A stretch of DNA of 64,000 nt from CAWBJP01 sp963789165 (lineage in GTDB: Bacteria > Actinomycetota > Acidimicrobiia > IMCC26256 > BP-133): the NCBI GenBank assembly GCA_963789165.1, contig CAWBJP010000014.1, positions 121,977 to 185,976 of the forward strand, read 5' to 3'. Numbering within the stretch: the first letter of the stretch is position 1; every line of letters begins with the position of its first letter. Shown here piece by piece: positions 55,568 through 62,329 of this stretch. Position numbers and translations under genes: made by a program. A model generated the notes under the pieces. It was given only the letters and a program-made list of their open reading frames with translations. It was not told where the DNA came from and did no database searches.

Positions 55568-55974
55568 TCCTGTTCGATCCGGGCACCGCTACCGACCTCG
55601 TCGACGCTCTTCGTCTCCTCGACGGCCGTGTCCGGGGCACCGGCCGGCGGCTGGCGAAGGGCACCATCGACGTTCAGGGGTGGGCTGAGGTGTCCCTACG
55701 GGTCTGGAACGGTAACGGTCTGGCCGGTGGGGGTGTGGTGGTGGACGATGCCGGTGTGCTCGATCTGCTCACGTTCCGGGAGACCGCCGAGCGGTTGCGT
55801 TTGTCGGAGGAGACCGTGAAGCGGTTGGTGCGGGACGGTCGTCTTTCGGCGGTGTCGGTTGGCCGGGCCCGTCGGGTTCGTCCGGCCGATCTGGCCGCGT
55901 TCATCGAGTCGCTCGGAGCTGACGTGGCGAAGTGGTCGCAGCAGGCGATGGAAGCGAAGGACGGAGGGCGCTGA
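55564..55974 (+). CDS. Protein with C-terminal excisionase-like HTH
   Basis: A 136-residue protein. The first 65 residues are unassigned (TATDLVDALRLLDGRVRGTG). The rest is an HTH_17 domain: LTFRETAERLRLSEETVKRL, then DGRLSAVSVGRARRVRPADL. The GTG at 55564 overlaps the GIY-YIG stop. Its last codons (WSQQAMEAKD) recur at the start of the gene at 56339. A regulator or a DNA-binding packaging factor is possible. Confidence 0.65.
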   Translation: MILFDPGTATDLVDALRLLDGRVRGTGRRLAKGTIDVQGWAEVSLRVWNGNGLAGGGVVVDDAGVLDLLTFRETAERLRLSEETVKRLVRDGRLSAVSVGRARRVRPADLAAFIESLGADVAKWSQQAMEAKDGGR

Positions 55975-56336
55975 TGACAACCACTGAGATCTTCGAGGCG
56001 ACCCCTGAGGAGGCGATCGGCTTGCTGTCCGAGTTCGCCGCCGAGGACGACCCGTCGCGGACGTTCACCATGGGCGTGGGTTTCCTCGTCGATCTCGGGA
56101 ACGCCCTGATCCGCTACGGGGCCGAGAGCGGCGCTGAGCAGGCCGCCGAGCAGATGCGGGGGCAGGTCGACCGGACGCTGGAGTGGGGCGAGCAGATGCG
56201 GGCCCGGGTCGTGCACCTGGAGAGGCTCCTGGCCCAGGTGAAGGTCACGAAGGTCCTCCGTGACGACCAGGGGCTCATGAGCGGCAGTCTCACGGGTCCT
56301 GTGGGGCTTCTTGGGACTGGGACGGGAGGGGACTGA
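55974..56336 (+). CDS. Hypothetical helical protein
   Basis: A 120-residue, acidic, mostly helical protein (EEAIGLLSEFAAEDDPSRTF, LVDLGNALIRYGAESGAEQA, EWGEQMRARVVHLERLLAQV). It starts with a TGATG overlap and ends two bases before the next gene. Coiled-coil content suggests a structural or scaffolding role, but no family is recognised. Confidence 0.6.
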   Translation: MTTTEIFEATPEEAIGLLSEFAAEDDPSRTFTMGVGFLVDLGNALIRYGAESGAEQAAEQMRGQVDRTLEWGEQMRARVVHLERLLAQVKVTKVLRDDQGLMSGSLTGPVGLLGTGTGGD

Positions 56337-56338
56337 CG

Positions 56339-57112
56339 ATGGCGAAGCATTCGCAGCAGGCGATGGAGGCGAAGGACGCCAAGCTCTCGGACGAGCGGCA
56401 CCTCAGGCGCGCCCTCGATGGTTTGGAGGGCGCGGAAGGGCAAGGAGGCCGAGCAGGAGCGGCAGTTCCTCCAGCGGCGCCTAGAGGCCCTCGAGGCGCG
56501 GGCGCAGCGCCAGGCGGAGCTCGCCGCTCTGTCCGGGGAAGAGATCGTGGCTCGAGATCCCCCGGTGAGCCCCCCGGCGCTGCCGACGAGGGCGGGGAAG
56601 CGGCGCCAGCCGATACCGCCGGCGCATCAGATGCCGTCGGTCCACCAGGCCCGGGACGCCCTGGCGGACCTCGAGGAGCGGATCATCCGGGGCGAGCCGG
56701 TCGACCCGTTGGAGTGGGCGGCCGCCGAGGCGAGGGTGGGCTTGGCCGCGAAGGAGGGTGAAATCGCCGAGCGGGTCCGCCGCCGGACCGCCAGGAGGCG
56801 TTGGAGGCCGGCGCGCACGAGGGGGAGCAGTGGCTGGCCACGGAGGCGCCGCCGCTTGCCGCGAAGGTCCTCGAGGCGATGGCCGCGGCGGTGGAGGCGA
56901 CCCGGCTGCTGGTGGCGGCGGTGGCCGCCTACCAGTCGGGGGCGGACCGGGCGTTGGCGAAGATCCAGCGGGTTCGCTGTGCGCCGACGGACAAGCCGTC
57001 GGGCCGCGGCCTGTTGAGAAAGGTTCTCGCCGAGGTGACGGCGGTCGCCTCAGGCGATGACCTGGGGATGGGAACCCCGATGGCGGAGCAGTTCGCTCGG
57101 GTGGGTCAGTGA
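56339..57112 (+). CDS. Hypothetical coiled-coil protein (two frameshifts)
   Basis: The ATG at 56339 gives MAKHSQQAMEAKDAKLSDER. A frame change near 56420 leads to RKGKEAEQERQFLQRRLEAL, then MPSVHQARDALADLEERIIRG. A second change near 56790 leads to EQWLATEAPPLAAKVLEAMA and finally ARVGQ-stop. The charge-rich helices suggest a scaffold- or tail-fibre-like coiled coil, but I cannot assign a family. Intended length is about 257 residues. Its first codons repeat the end of the gene at 55564. Confidence 0.5.
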
Positions 57113-57282
57113 CCCGGCCGGTGGCGGCGACGGGTGCGCAACTGCGGAGATTCCGCAGTTGCGCCGATGATCTCGCCGCGGTGGGTGCGCCCATCAAGGC
57201 CGCCCTCGAGGCGGAGTTCCGCCGCCTGGGCGCCGACCAGAGGGCGGCGGCCGCCCGGTACATCAGGGAGGGCAACCGATGA
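57109..57282 (+). CDS. Small hypothetical protein
   Basis: A 57-residue basic helical protein (FRSCADDLAAVGAPIKAALE, RLGADQRAAAARYIREGNR). It overlaps its neighbours at both ends (GTGA and ATGA). The early codons contain the inverted repeat AACTGCGGA / TCCGCAGTT. No family recognised. Tightly coupled to the tail-chaperone genes. Confidence 0.55.
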   Translation: MTRPVAATGAQLRRFRSCADDLAAVGAPIKAALEAEFRRLGADQRAAAARYIREGNR

Positions 57283-57632
57283 CCCCCACGAACCCGAAGG
57301 TGCACACCAACGGCGCGGCGCGGCGCCGGGTCGACCTGGACGCCATTAGGCGGGCCCGGGCGGAGAAGGCCGAGGCGCCGCCCGTGGTGTTGTTCGGGGG
57401 CAAGGAGTGGACGCTGGTGGCGGGGCCGCCGGCGTCGGTGATCGTCGGGTGTGGCGAGCTTCAGGAAGGGCGGATGGCGGCGATGCGGGATGTGATCGCC
57501 GGGATCTTCGGCGCTGACCATGTCGACGAGATCCTCGCCGCCGGGTTCGTGGTCGACGACCTCGACCCCGTGTTGGAGGCGTACGGGTTGGCTACAGCCC
57601 CGGATTTTTCGGCGTCGGCCGACTCGTCGTGA
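57279..57632 (+). CDS. Tail assembly chaperone (G-like)
   Basis: A 117-residue protein. After a basic N-terminus it reads VVLFGGKEWTLVAGPPASVI, then FGADHVDEILAAGFVVDDLD and VLEAYGL. The size, this sequence pattern, and the place two genes before a tape measure match actinophage tail-assembly chaperones. In siphophages this protein and its -1 frameshift extension keep the tape measure soluble during tail assembly. See the slippery run at 57605. Confidence 0.65.
   Translation: MTPTNPKVHTNGAARRRVDLDAIRRARAEKAEAPPVVLFGGKEWTLVAGPPASVIVGCGELQEGRMAAMRDVIAGIFGADHVDEILAAGFVVDDLDPVLEAYGLATAPDFSASADSS
57603..57612 (+). promoter_or_regulatory. Candidate -1 ribosomal frameshift site
   Basis: GGATTTTTCG contains five T residues near the end of the first chaperone gene. 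The zero frame reads GAT-TTT-TCG. After a -1 shift the frame continues FFGVGRLVVTCFETIEADL without a stop into the next gene. This would give the classic G/G-T fusion protein. The heptamer is not a canonical X-XXY-YYZ, so this is a candidate only. Confidence 0.4.
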
Positions 57633-58030
57633 CCTGTTTCGAGACGATCGAGGCCGACCTCACCCGCTACTACGGCATCGACCTGCCCGACGCCCTCTGG
57701 GGTGACCAGCCGATGTCCGCACGACGCCTCGGCGTGCTGATCAAGGGCCTCCCGGCCGACTCCGGCCTGGTCCAGGAGACGACGCACGGCTGGGGGACCC
57801 AGGAGGAGCTCCTCGCCTGTCTCCTTGAGCTGACGGATTTGGGAAACCGCTGGTTCTACTCGGCGCACTCGAAGCCGGGGACACGAGCGCTGGAACCGAT
57901 CGTGATCCCCCGGCCCGGCCGGGCGCAGCCCGACCCCAAGCCGCCGGAGCCGCGGCGGTCGATGTCGACCCCGGAGCAGATCCGACGGGCCGGCGGCAAG
58001 TTCGTCCATGCCCCCAAGGCGACCCCCTGA
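57629..58030 (+). CDS. Tail assembly chaperone (T-like, possibly made by frameshift)
   Basis: A 133-residue protein. CFETIEADLTRYYGIDLPDA and RRLGVLIKGLPADSGLVQET match the second tail-assembly chaperone of actinophages (E-A-D-L-x-R-Y-Y-G, then R-R-L-x-V-L-I-x-G-L-P). It may be translated from the GTG at 57629, which overlaps the previous stop, or as a -1 extension of the preceding gene. The C-terminus is Pro/Arg-rich. It overlaps the gp10-like gene by TGATG. Confidence 0.65.
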   Translation: MTCFETIEADLTRYYGIDLPDALWGDQPMSARRLGVLIKGLPADSGLVQETTHGWGTQEELLACLLELTDLGNRWFYSAHSKPGTRALEPIVIPRPGRAQPDPKPPEPRRSMSTPEQIRRAGGKFVHAPKATP

Positions 58031-58347
58031 TGGCCCGGTCCCGGGTGGTGCTCCGCCATGACGTGGAGCGGATCGTGGCCGACCTGCCGGGGATGCGCCG
58101 CCTGTTGGAGAAGGTGGCCGAGGCCATCGCCGCCGAGACGATCCGGGGGGCACCCGAGCAGTCCGGCCGGTACAAGGCCGGGATCGCCGTCGAGGTGGGT
58201 GTGGACGGCCGGGGCCGGCCGGTGGGGCGGGTCAACGCCCACCACTGGACGTCCCACATCGTCGAGTTCGGTTCGGTCGGTCAGCCACCCCACGCCCCGA
58301 TGCGCCGCGCCATCGATTCTGGTGTGGCGCGGCGGCATCTCACCTAG
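58030..58347 (+). CDS. HK97 gp10-like head-tail adaptor protein
   Basis: A 105-residue protein. APEQSGRYKAGIAVEVGVDG and NAHHWTSHIVEFGSVGQPPH, then APMRRAI, match the HK97-gp10 family (tail completion, S-G-x-Y...V-E-x-G...P-x-x-P-x-x-R). In phages it normally lies upstream of the major tail protein. Here it sits between the tail chaperones and the tape measure, and no major tail protein is seen, which is an odd order. Confidence 0.7.
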   Translation: MARSRVVLRHDVERIVADLPGMRRLLEKVAEAIAAETIRGAPEQSGRYKAGIAVEVGVDGRGRPVGRVNAHHWTSHIVEFGSVGQPPHAPMRRAIDSGVARRHLT

Positions 58348-58359
58348 GAAGGAACAGCG

Positions 58360-60222
58360 TTGGCTTCCCTCGGAACGGTCTACCTGGATGTGAGCCCCAA
58401 GCTGGGCCACGGGTTCGCCAACGACATTGAGCGGACCGTGGGTCGGCAGATGGACGACGTCGGTGACCGGGTCGGGAAAGGGATGGGCTCGAAGATCGGT
58501 TCCGGGTTGGCCGCCGGGGTGAAGGTCGCGATCGCGGGGATCGCCGTCGCGGGCGGGGCGGCGGTGGTGGTCGGGAAGCAGATGTTCGACCTGGGTGCGT
58601 CCCTCGAGGCGTTGGGCGCCAAAGCGAAGACGGTGTTCGGCGATCAGCTCGCCTCCGTGCAGGACTGGGCGAAAACCAACGCGTCGGCGATGGGCCTCAC
58701 CAAAAGCCAAGCGGTAGGCCTCGCCGCTTCGTTCGGTGACCTGCTCATCCCGATGGGGTTCACCCGCAAAGCCGCGGCCGACATGGCCACCGACGTGGTC
58801 GGCCTTTCCGGCGCGCTGGCCGAATGGTCCGGTGGGAAGAAGTCGGCGGCGGAGGTGTCCGAGATCCTCCAGGCCGCCATGTTGGGCGAACGCGAGTCGC
58901 TCAAGAGTCTGGGGATCTCGATCACAGAAGAGGACGTGAAGGCCCGCCTCGCCGCCAAGGGCCAGTCGGAACTCACCGGCCAGCTGCTCGCCCAGGCGAA
59001 GGCGGTCGCCACCCAGGAACTCATCTTCGAGAAGTCGACCGACGCCCAGGCCGCCTACGCCGCCGGTACCGCCAAGGGGCTGCGCGCCCAGGCGGAGTTC
59101 ACCGCCAAGGTCGGCGAGGTCAAAGAGGCGCTGGCCCGGGGTCTCTACCCGATCCTGACCAAGGTGATGGGGTTCGTCGCCGACAACATCGAACCGGCCA
59201 TGGCCAAAGCGAAAGCGGCGTTCGAGGAGATCAAACCCACTCTGCTTGCCGTCGGCGCCGCGCTGAGAGACGCGTTCGTGACCGCCGCCCCGAAGATCAA
59301 GGCGGCCGTCGAGAGGATCGTCGAGGTGGTCCGCACCGTGGTCGACTGGGTGGCCGACTTCGTGGAGAAGTTCCGCTCCGGCCAAGGAGACATCGGGAAG
59401 ACGGCCGAGAAGCTGGGTGGGATCTTTGGCCAGCTCAAAGACCACGCCACCTCCGCCTTCGGTGCGGTCAAAGCGGTCGTGGAGCGGGTCGTCGTCATCG
59501 CCACCGACCTGTGGAACCGGTTCGGGAAAGACATCCTCGGCTTCGCCAAGGCGGCATGGAACGGCGTCCTCGAGATCATCCGGGGGGCCCTCAACGCCAT
59601 CGGCGGCGTCTTCGACCTCGTCAAAGCCCTCTTCACCGGGAAGTGGGGGGAGGCGTGGGAGGCCCTCAAGAAGATCGTCGACGGGGCGTGGGATGCGATC
59701 TTCGGCGCGGTCCGCTACGCCATCACCGGCCTCGGCGACTTCCTCCTCCAAGCCGGTGGCGCCATCCTCTCCGCGGCGTGGAAGTGGCTGTGGAACAGCC
59801 TGAAGACGCTGTTCGATGACATCTGGGACAACGTGATCTTCAAAGGGATCACGGCGGCGTGGGGTGTGGTGGAACGGTTCTTCACCGAGACCGTCCCGGC
59901 CAAGATGGCCGAGGCAGCCAAGGGGATGTGGGACTGGATCAAGGACTCGTTCCGGGACGTCCTCAACTGGGTCCTCGAGCAGTGGAACCGGCTCGATCTC
60001 AAGATCCCCGACGTGAAAGGTGTCCCCGGCCGCGGCACCGACCTGTTCCCCGACATCGCGCTGATCCCCGACGAGAAGAAACTGGTCACGGCCGGCGCCC
60101 CGGGCGGGGTGACCTTCGGCACGGGCGAGTCCAGGTCCACCGTCAACAAAATCGACGTGCACGTGGCCGAGACCAACGCTGACCCGCTCGCCATCGCCAA
60201 AGCCATCGCCTGGACGATCTAG
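58360..60222 (+). CDS. Phage tail tape measure protein
   Basis: The TTG at 58360 follows AGGAAGGA. The 620-residue protein starts LASLGTVYLDVSPKLGHGFA, typical of actinophage tape measures. A hydrophobic helix (VKVAIAGIAVAGGAAVVVG) is followed by the PhageMin_Tail core (DLLIPMGFTRKAAADMATDV, AEVSEILQAAMLGERESLKS). Long helical stretches (LAVGAALRDAFVTAAPKIKA) and Trp-rich repeats (WDAIFGAVRYAITGLGDFLL) follow. By the tape-measure rule (about 0.15 nm per residue) a tail near 90 nm is predicted. The gene is intact and ends five bases before the next start. Confidence 0.9.
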   Translation: MASLGTVYLDVSPKLGHGFANDIERTVGRQMDDVGDRVGKGMGSKIGSGLAAGVKVAIAGIAVAGGAAVVVGKQMFDLGASLEALGAKAKTVFGDQLASVQDWAKTNASAMGLTKSQAVGLAASFGDLLIPMGFTRKAAADMATDVVGLSGALAEWSGGKKSAAEVSEILQAAMLGERESLKSLGISITEEDVKARLAAKGQSELTGQLLAQAKAVATQELIFEKSTDAQAAYAAGTAKGLRAQAEFTAKVGEVKEALARGLYPILTKVMGFVADNIEPAMAKAKAAFEEIKPTLLAVGAALRDAFVTAAPKIKAAVERIVEVVRTVVDWVADFVEKFRSGQGDIGKTAEKLGGIFGQLKDHATSAFGAVKAVVERVVVIATDLWNRFGKDILGFAKAAWNGVLEIIRGALNAIGGVFDLVKALFTGKWGEAWEALKKIVDGAWDAIFGAVRYAITGLGDFLLQAGGAILSAAWKWLWNSLKTLFDDIWDNVIFKGITAAWGVVERFFTETVPAKMAEAAKGMWDWIKDSFRDVLNWVLEQWNRLDLKIPDVKGVPGRGTDLFPDIALIPDEKKLVTAGAPGGVTFGTGESRSTVNKIDVHVAETNADPLAIAKAIAWTI

Positions 60223-60226
60223 GCCG

Positions 60227-60589
60227 ATGGACGCCGGCCGGTACGTCCCGCCAGGGGCGCGCAAGTGGCCGTGCAAGACGTGCGGTGGCCAGCCGGCCCC
60301 GGAGGGGTACGACCCGTGCGTCGGCTACCTCGCCGGAGTGGTGTGGGCGTGCTGCGGCCACGGCGTCGACTCCCGCCGCTATGTGATCACGCTGAACGGC
60401 CGCCGTTTCGACGGGTTCGGTGCGTTCCAGGCGTGGGCCCGGTGGGCGGCCAGCGCCGAAGGCGAGCGCGTCGTCCGCCTGGCCGGCCTCGCCGACGTGT
60501 TCGGTTGGGAACCGGCGCGGCGCACCGGCCCCAGGTGCAGCTGTGCGGACTGTGGGGTGCCGAACCGGGAGTGCGGCTGTAGCCCGTAG
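60227..60589 (+). CDS. Small Cys-rich hypothetical protein
   Basis: A 120-residue protein with CKTCGG, CVGYLAGVVWACCGHG, CSCADCG and CGC motifs. The middle part (YVITLNGRRFDGFGAFQAWA) looks like a compact domain. I do not recognise it. The ATG at 60227 is five bases after the tape measure stop. It is where minor tail proteins usually start, but the sequence does not look like one. Confidence 0.55.
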   Translation: MDAGRYVPPGARKWPCKTCGGQPAPEGYDPCVGYLAGVVWACCGHGVDSRRYVITLNGRRFDGFGAFQAWARWAASAEGERVVRLAGLADVFGWEPARRTGPRCSCADCGVPNRECGCSP

Positions 60590-60614
60590 GACCCCCAAGT
60601 GACAGCATGACGTC

Positions 60615-61061
60615 GTGCCCATCTCGGAAGACCCGCCGCCGGTCGACCGCATGCTGCAGATGTTCGTCGAGATCATGAACAAAGCCGGGGCCCAGATGGG
60701 GTTCACCGTCCTCGTCGGGGGCACGTGGGTGAGCGGCACGCTGATCCCACCCCGGATGTTCATGGAGGAGTGCGGCGCGCACGCCGTGGCCCAGGCCGGC
60801 GAAGACGCCGCCGGGATCCGGACCTTCTTCCATGAGGTCGGCCGCATGGCCTTCCCCAGCGAATCGGAGGCGGATGCCGGGGTAGCCACAGAACCACCGG
60901 CCGCCGCCGGCCCGTACTACCTGCATCTGCGCAACGCCCGGTCGGTCTCCCATGCCGGACCGAGACTGCCCACCGAGGGTGGCGCTTACCTCCGGGTCCG
61001 CCTCTCGGAGATAGCCGCCTGGTTCATCGGCGAGCTCGGCCCCCCGGGCTACGTCCAGTAA
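60615..61061 (+). CDS. GvpU-like small protein
   Basis: A 148-residue protein. MQFVEIMN-type helix text (MLQMFVEIMNKAGAQMGFTV), then LVGGTWVSGTLIPPRMFMEE, and later LHLRNARSVSHAGPRLP followed by GAYLRVRLSEIAAWFIGEL. The V-G-G-x-x-V-S-G-T-L and L-x-N-A pattern recalls gas-vesicle accessory protein GvpU and relatives, which are scattered in actinobacterial genomes. A gas-vesicle role is unlikely here. The GTG at 60615 is the probable start. Confidence 0.5.
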   Translation: MPISEDPPPVDRMLQMFVEIMNKAGAQMGFTVLVGGTWVSGTLIPPRMFMEECGAHAVAQAGEDAAGIRTFFHEVGRMAFPSESEADAGVATEPPAAAGPYYLHLRNARSVSHAGPRLPTEGGAYLRVRLSEIAAWFIGELGPPGYVQ

Positions 61062-61090
61062 CCCATGGGTTACTCCGCTCGCCTCCTCGA

Positions 61091-61522
61091 TCATGCGGTC
61101 CTCCCGCCTTGTGTCCGATGGAACAGGTTGATGACTTCACCGTCACCCTCGTCACCCGCTGGGGTGACACTGGAGTCAGTCCAATGGGGTGACACTGGAG
61201 TCACCTCATTGGGGTGACACTGGTGGCACCCCAGGAAGCAGAGAAGGCGCGGCCGTCGGTTGCGTTGGATTGCTTCGTAGGCCGGCGGAACCGGGCAGTC
61301 ACAGTGACGCTCGCCGAGCCACATGCGGTCGAGCGCCTCGCGGATGGAGCGATGCACGGTGCGTTCCGTGAGGTCGATCTCCTCGGCGAGCGTCGCCACC
61401 GGCACGAACACCCATCCATCCCGATCGGCGTGAGCTGCGAGGAACGCCAGGACCAGGCGGCGCTCATGAGGGATGCCTCGGGTTGCCCGGGATAACACCC
61501 ACGTCAAGGCGCCGCTGCTCAC
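61091..61522 (-). CDS. Replication-initiator-like helix-turn-helix protein
   Basis: A 143-residue protein. LTWVLSRATRGIPHERRLVL, then HADRDGWVFVPVATLAEEID and TERTVHRSIREALDRMWLGE form a winged helix-turn-helix of the type in actinobacterial Rep and phage regulator proteins. The GTG at 61522 overlaps the stop of the upstream gene. Its 3' part contains three direct repeats at 25-bp steps, so the coding end may double as a binding site. It faces the phage-like genes. Confidence 0.6.
   Translation of the reverse strand: MSSGALTWVLSRATRGIPHERRLVLAFLAAHADRDGWVFVPVATLAEEIDLTERTVHRSIREALDRMWLGERHCDCPVPPAYEAIQRNRRPRLLCFLGCHQCHPNEVTPVSPHWTDSSVTPAGDEGDGEVINLFHRTQGGRTA
61160..61223. repeat. Three direct repeats with 25-bp period inside a coding sequence
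   Basis: TGGGGTGACACTGG occurs at 61160, 61185 and 61210, exactly 25 bp apart; the first two copies share four more bases (AGTC). Because 25 is not a multiple of three, each copy is read in a different frame (CHQCHPN, VTPVSP, SSVTPA), so selection on the protein cannot explain the repeat. An adjacent inverted repeat GTCACCC/GGGTGAC spans 61151-61168. Iteron-like binding sites within a Rep-like gene are a plausible reading. Confidence 0.7.
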
Positions 61523-61782
61523 TATGATTGCCCCATTCCCCCGGTTGCTTCGGCGTCCGGGTGCGAGACCCCGTCCGTGAGCCCCTGGGTACGCGGCGGG
61601 GTCTCTGCGTCGTAGAACTGGGAGCAGTCGGGGCAGGCGGCGACGTGGGCGAACCAGGCGGCTGCGTCGGCTGCCCAGGCCTCGGGGACGGTTTTGCGCT
61701 TCTGGCGCTTGGGTGCGACTAAACCAGCGCACATATCCGCGCTCGGAACCGTCTCGGTATCGGCGCTCTCAGGCACGGGCAT
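61522..61782 (-). CDS. Small hypothetical protein with HxxxCxxC motif
   Basis: An 86-residue protein. WAADAAAWFAHVAACPDCSQ contains a His and two Cys spaced like a zinc-binding anti-sigma (zf-HC2) motif. The rest is low complexity. The ATG at 61782 is the likely start. The stop overlaps the HTH gene by one base. Function unknown; a regulatory partner of the HTH protein is possible. Confidence 0.5.
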   Translation of the reverse strand: MPVPESADTETVPSADMCAGLVAPKRQKRKTVPEAWAADAAAWFAHVAACPDCSQFYDAETPPRTQGLTDGVSHPDAEATGGMGQS

Positions 61783-61800
61783 CTCCGTCGTACTGGGCGG

Positions 61801-62139
61801 TCATCCTAGACCGTTACCCTCAGGGGTCTTCCAAGGGTCGAACCAGGAGTGAGCCCACCCTGGGCGGCAACGGGATGACCGCGAACTTGTGGCCCTTTCA
61901 GTCCTTCGCCGCCTCGATCGAGATTGGGTGTGCAAGATCTTGCACACCGGCGAGTGGCTCGACGCCAACCTGTCTGACGACGAGGCCCGGGTGCTCATCG
62001 TGCGCATCATGGGGTTCTGCGACGACCCGTGGATCGACCCTGACGTGACCGCACCCGGGCTGATAACGCCGTCCTTCTCTTGGAGCACCCGTTCGCAGAG
62101 GACGGCGACGGCGACGTACGGACCGGTCTCGAACGTCAT
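61801..62139 (-). pseudogene. Remnant of an element-end gene
   Basis: The ATG at 62139 gives MTFETGPYVAVAVLCERVLQ, then EKDGVIS. This N-terminus resembles a family of small actinobacterial proteins of unknown function (G-P-Y-x-x-x-A-x-L-C-E-x-V-L-Q-E-K-D-G-V). The rest of the frame (Ser/Arg-rich) does not continue that family, so the gene seems truncated by the element end. An opposite-strand frame (WLDANLSDDEARVLIVRIMG) competes for the same bases, and I cannot decide between them. Confidence 0.35.
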
Positions 62140-62158
62140 CGGCCATCCCTCCCACGGC

Positions 62159-62179
62159 TGCACCACATCTGCACCACAT
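62159..62179. promoter_or_regulatory. Paired arm-type sites, right end of element A
   Basis: Two TGCACCACAT copies separated by one base, 104 bp before the attachment core at 62284. Same arrangement as at the left end (47731-47751). Confidence 0.6.
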
Positions 62180-62235
62180 CAGAAGGATAAGCGGGGGCAG
62201 TGACGGTCACTCACGGTCAACTGGAAAGGTGCCGG

Positions 62236-62267
62236 TGACCTGCGACTACGGACAAAACCGCAGGTCA
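62236..62267. promoter_or_regulatory. Inverted repeat next to the A/B junction
   Basis: TGACCTGCG (62236-62244) and CGCAGGTCA (62259-62267) can form a 9-bp stem. CGCAGGTCA recurs directly just beyond the core at 62331-62339 and at 47679-47687. It may be a second class of recombination-protein site, or a terminator at the element end. Confidence 0.45.
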
Positions 62268-62283
62268 GCAGGCTGCCTGCGCG

Positions 62284-62329
62284 TACGTTCGCAACGTAGA
62301 AGTCGGCGGTTCGAGTCCGCTCACCTCCA
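62284..62329 (+). other. Attachment core at the junction of elements A and B
   Basis: A 46-bp exact copy of the tRNA-Ala 3' part (anticodon stem and loop, T-arm and acceptor 3' strand). The D-arm and acceptor 5' strand are missing, so it is not a tRNA gene. It marks the right end of element A and the left end of element B. Confidence 0.85.

Larger units (their letters stand above)
47632..62283. mobile_element. Integrative element A, 14,652 bp, in tRNA-Ala
   Basis: The left edge is the anticodon loop to 3' end of tRNA-Ala (47632-47677). The right edge is the repeat of these 46 bases at 62284-62329. Between them lie an integrase operon next to the left end, a Xre/excisionase-like switch, a RepA-like ATPase with iterons, nucleases, a terminase-small-like protein, tail chaperones, a gp10-like protein and a tape measure. 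No large terminase, portal, capsid or major tail gene is seen. A replicating phage satellite or a deleted prophage are the two main readings. Confidence 0.85.

Noticed and set aside
57603..57612. A canonical slippery heptamer
   Set aside because: The run does not meet the X-XXY-YYZ rule in frame, so I list it only as a candidate site.
62284..62329. A second tRNA-Ala gene
   Set aside because: The D-arm and 5' acceptor strand are absent; the fragment is an attachment-site copy.
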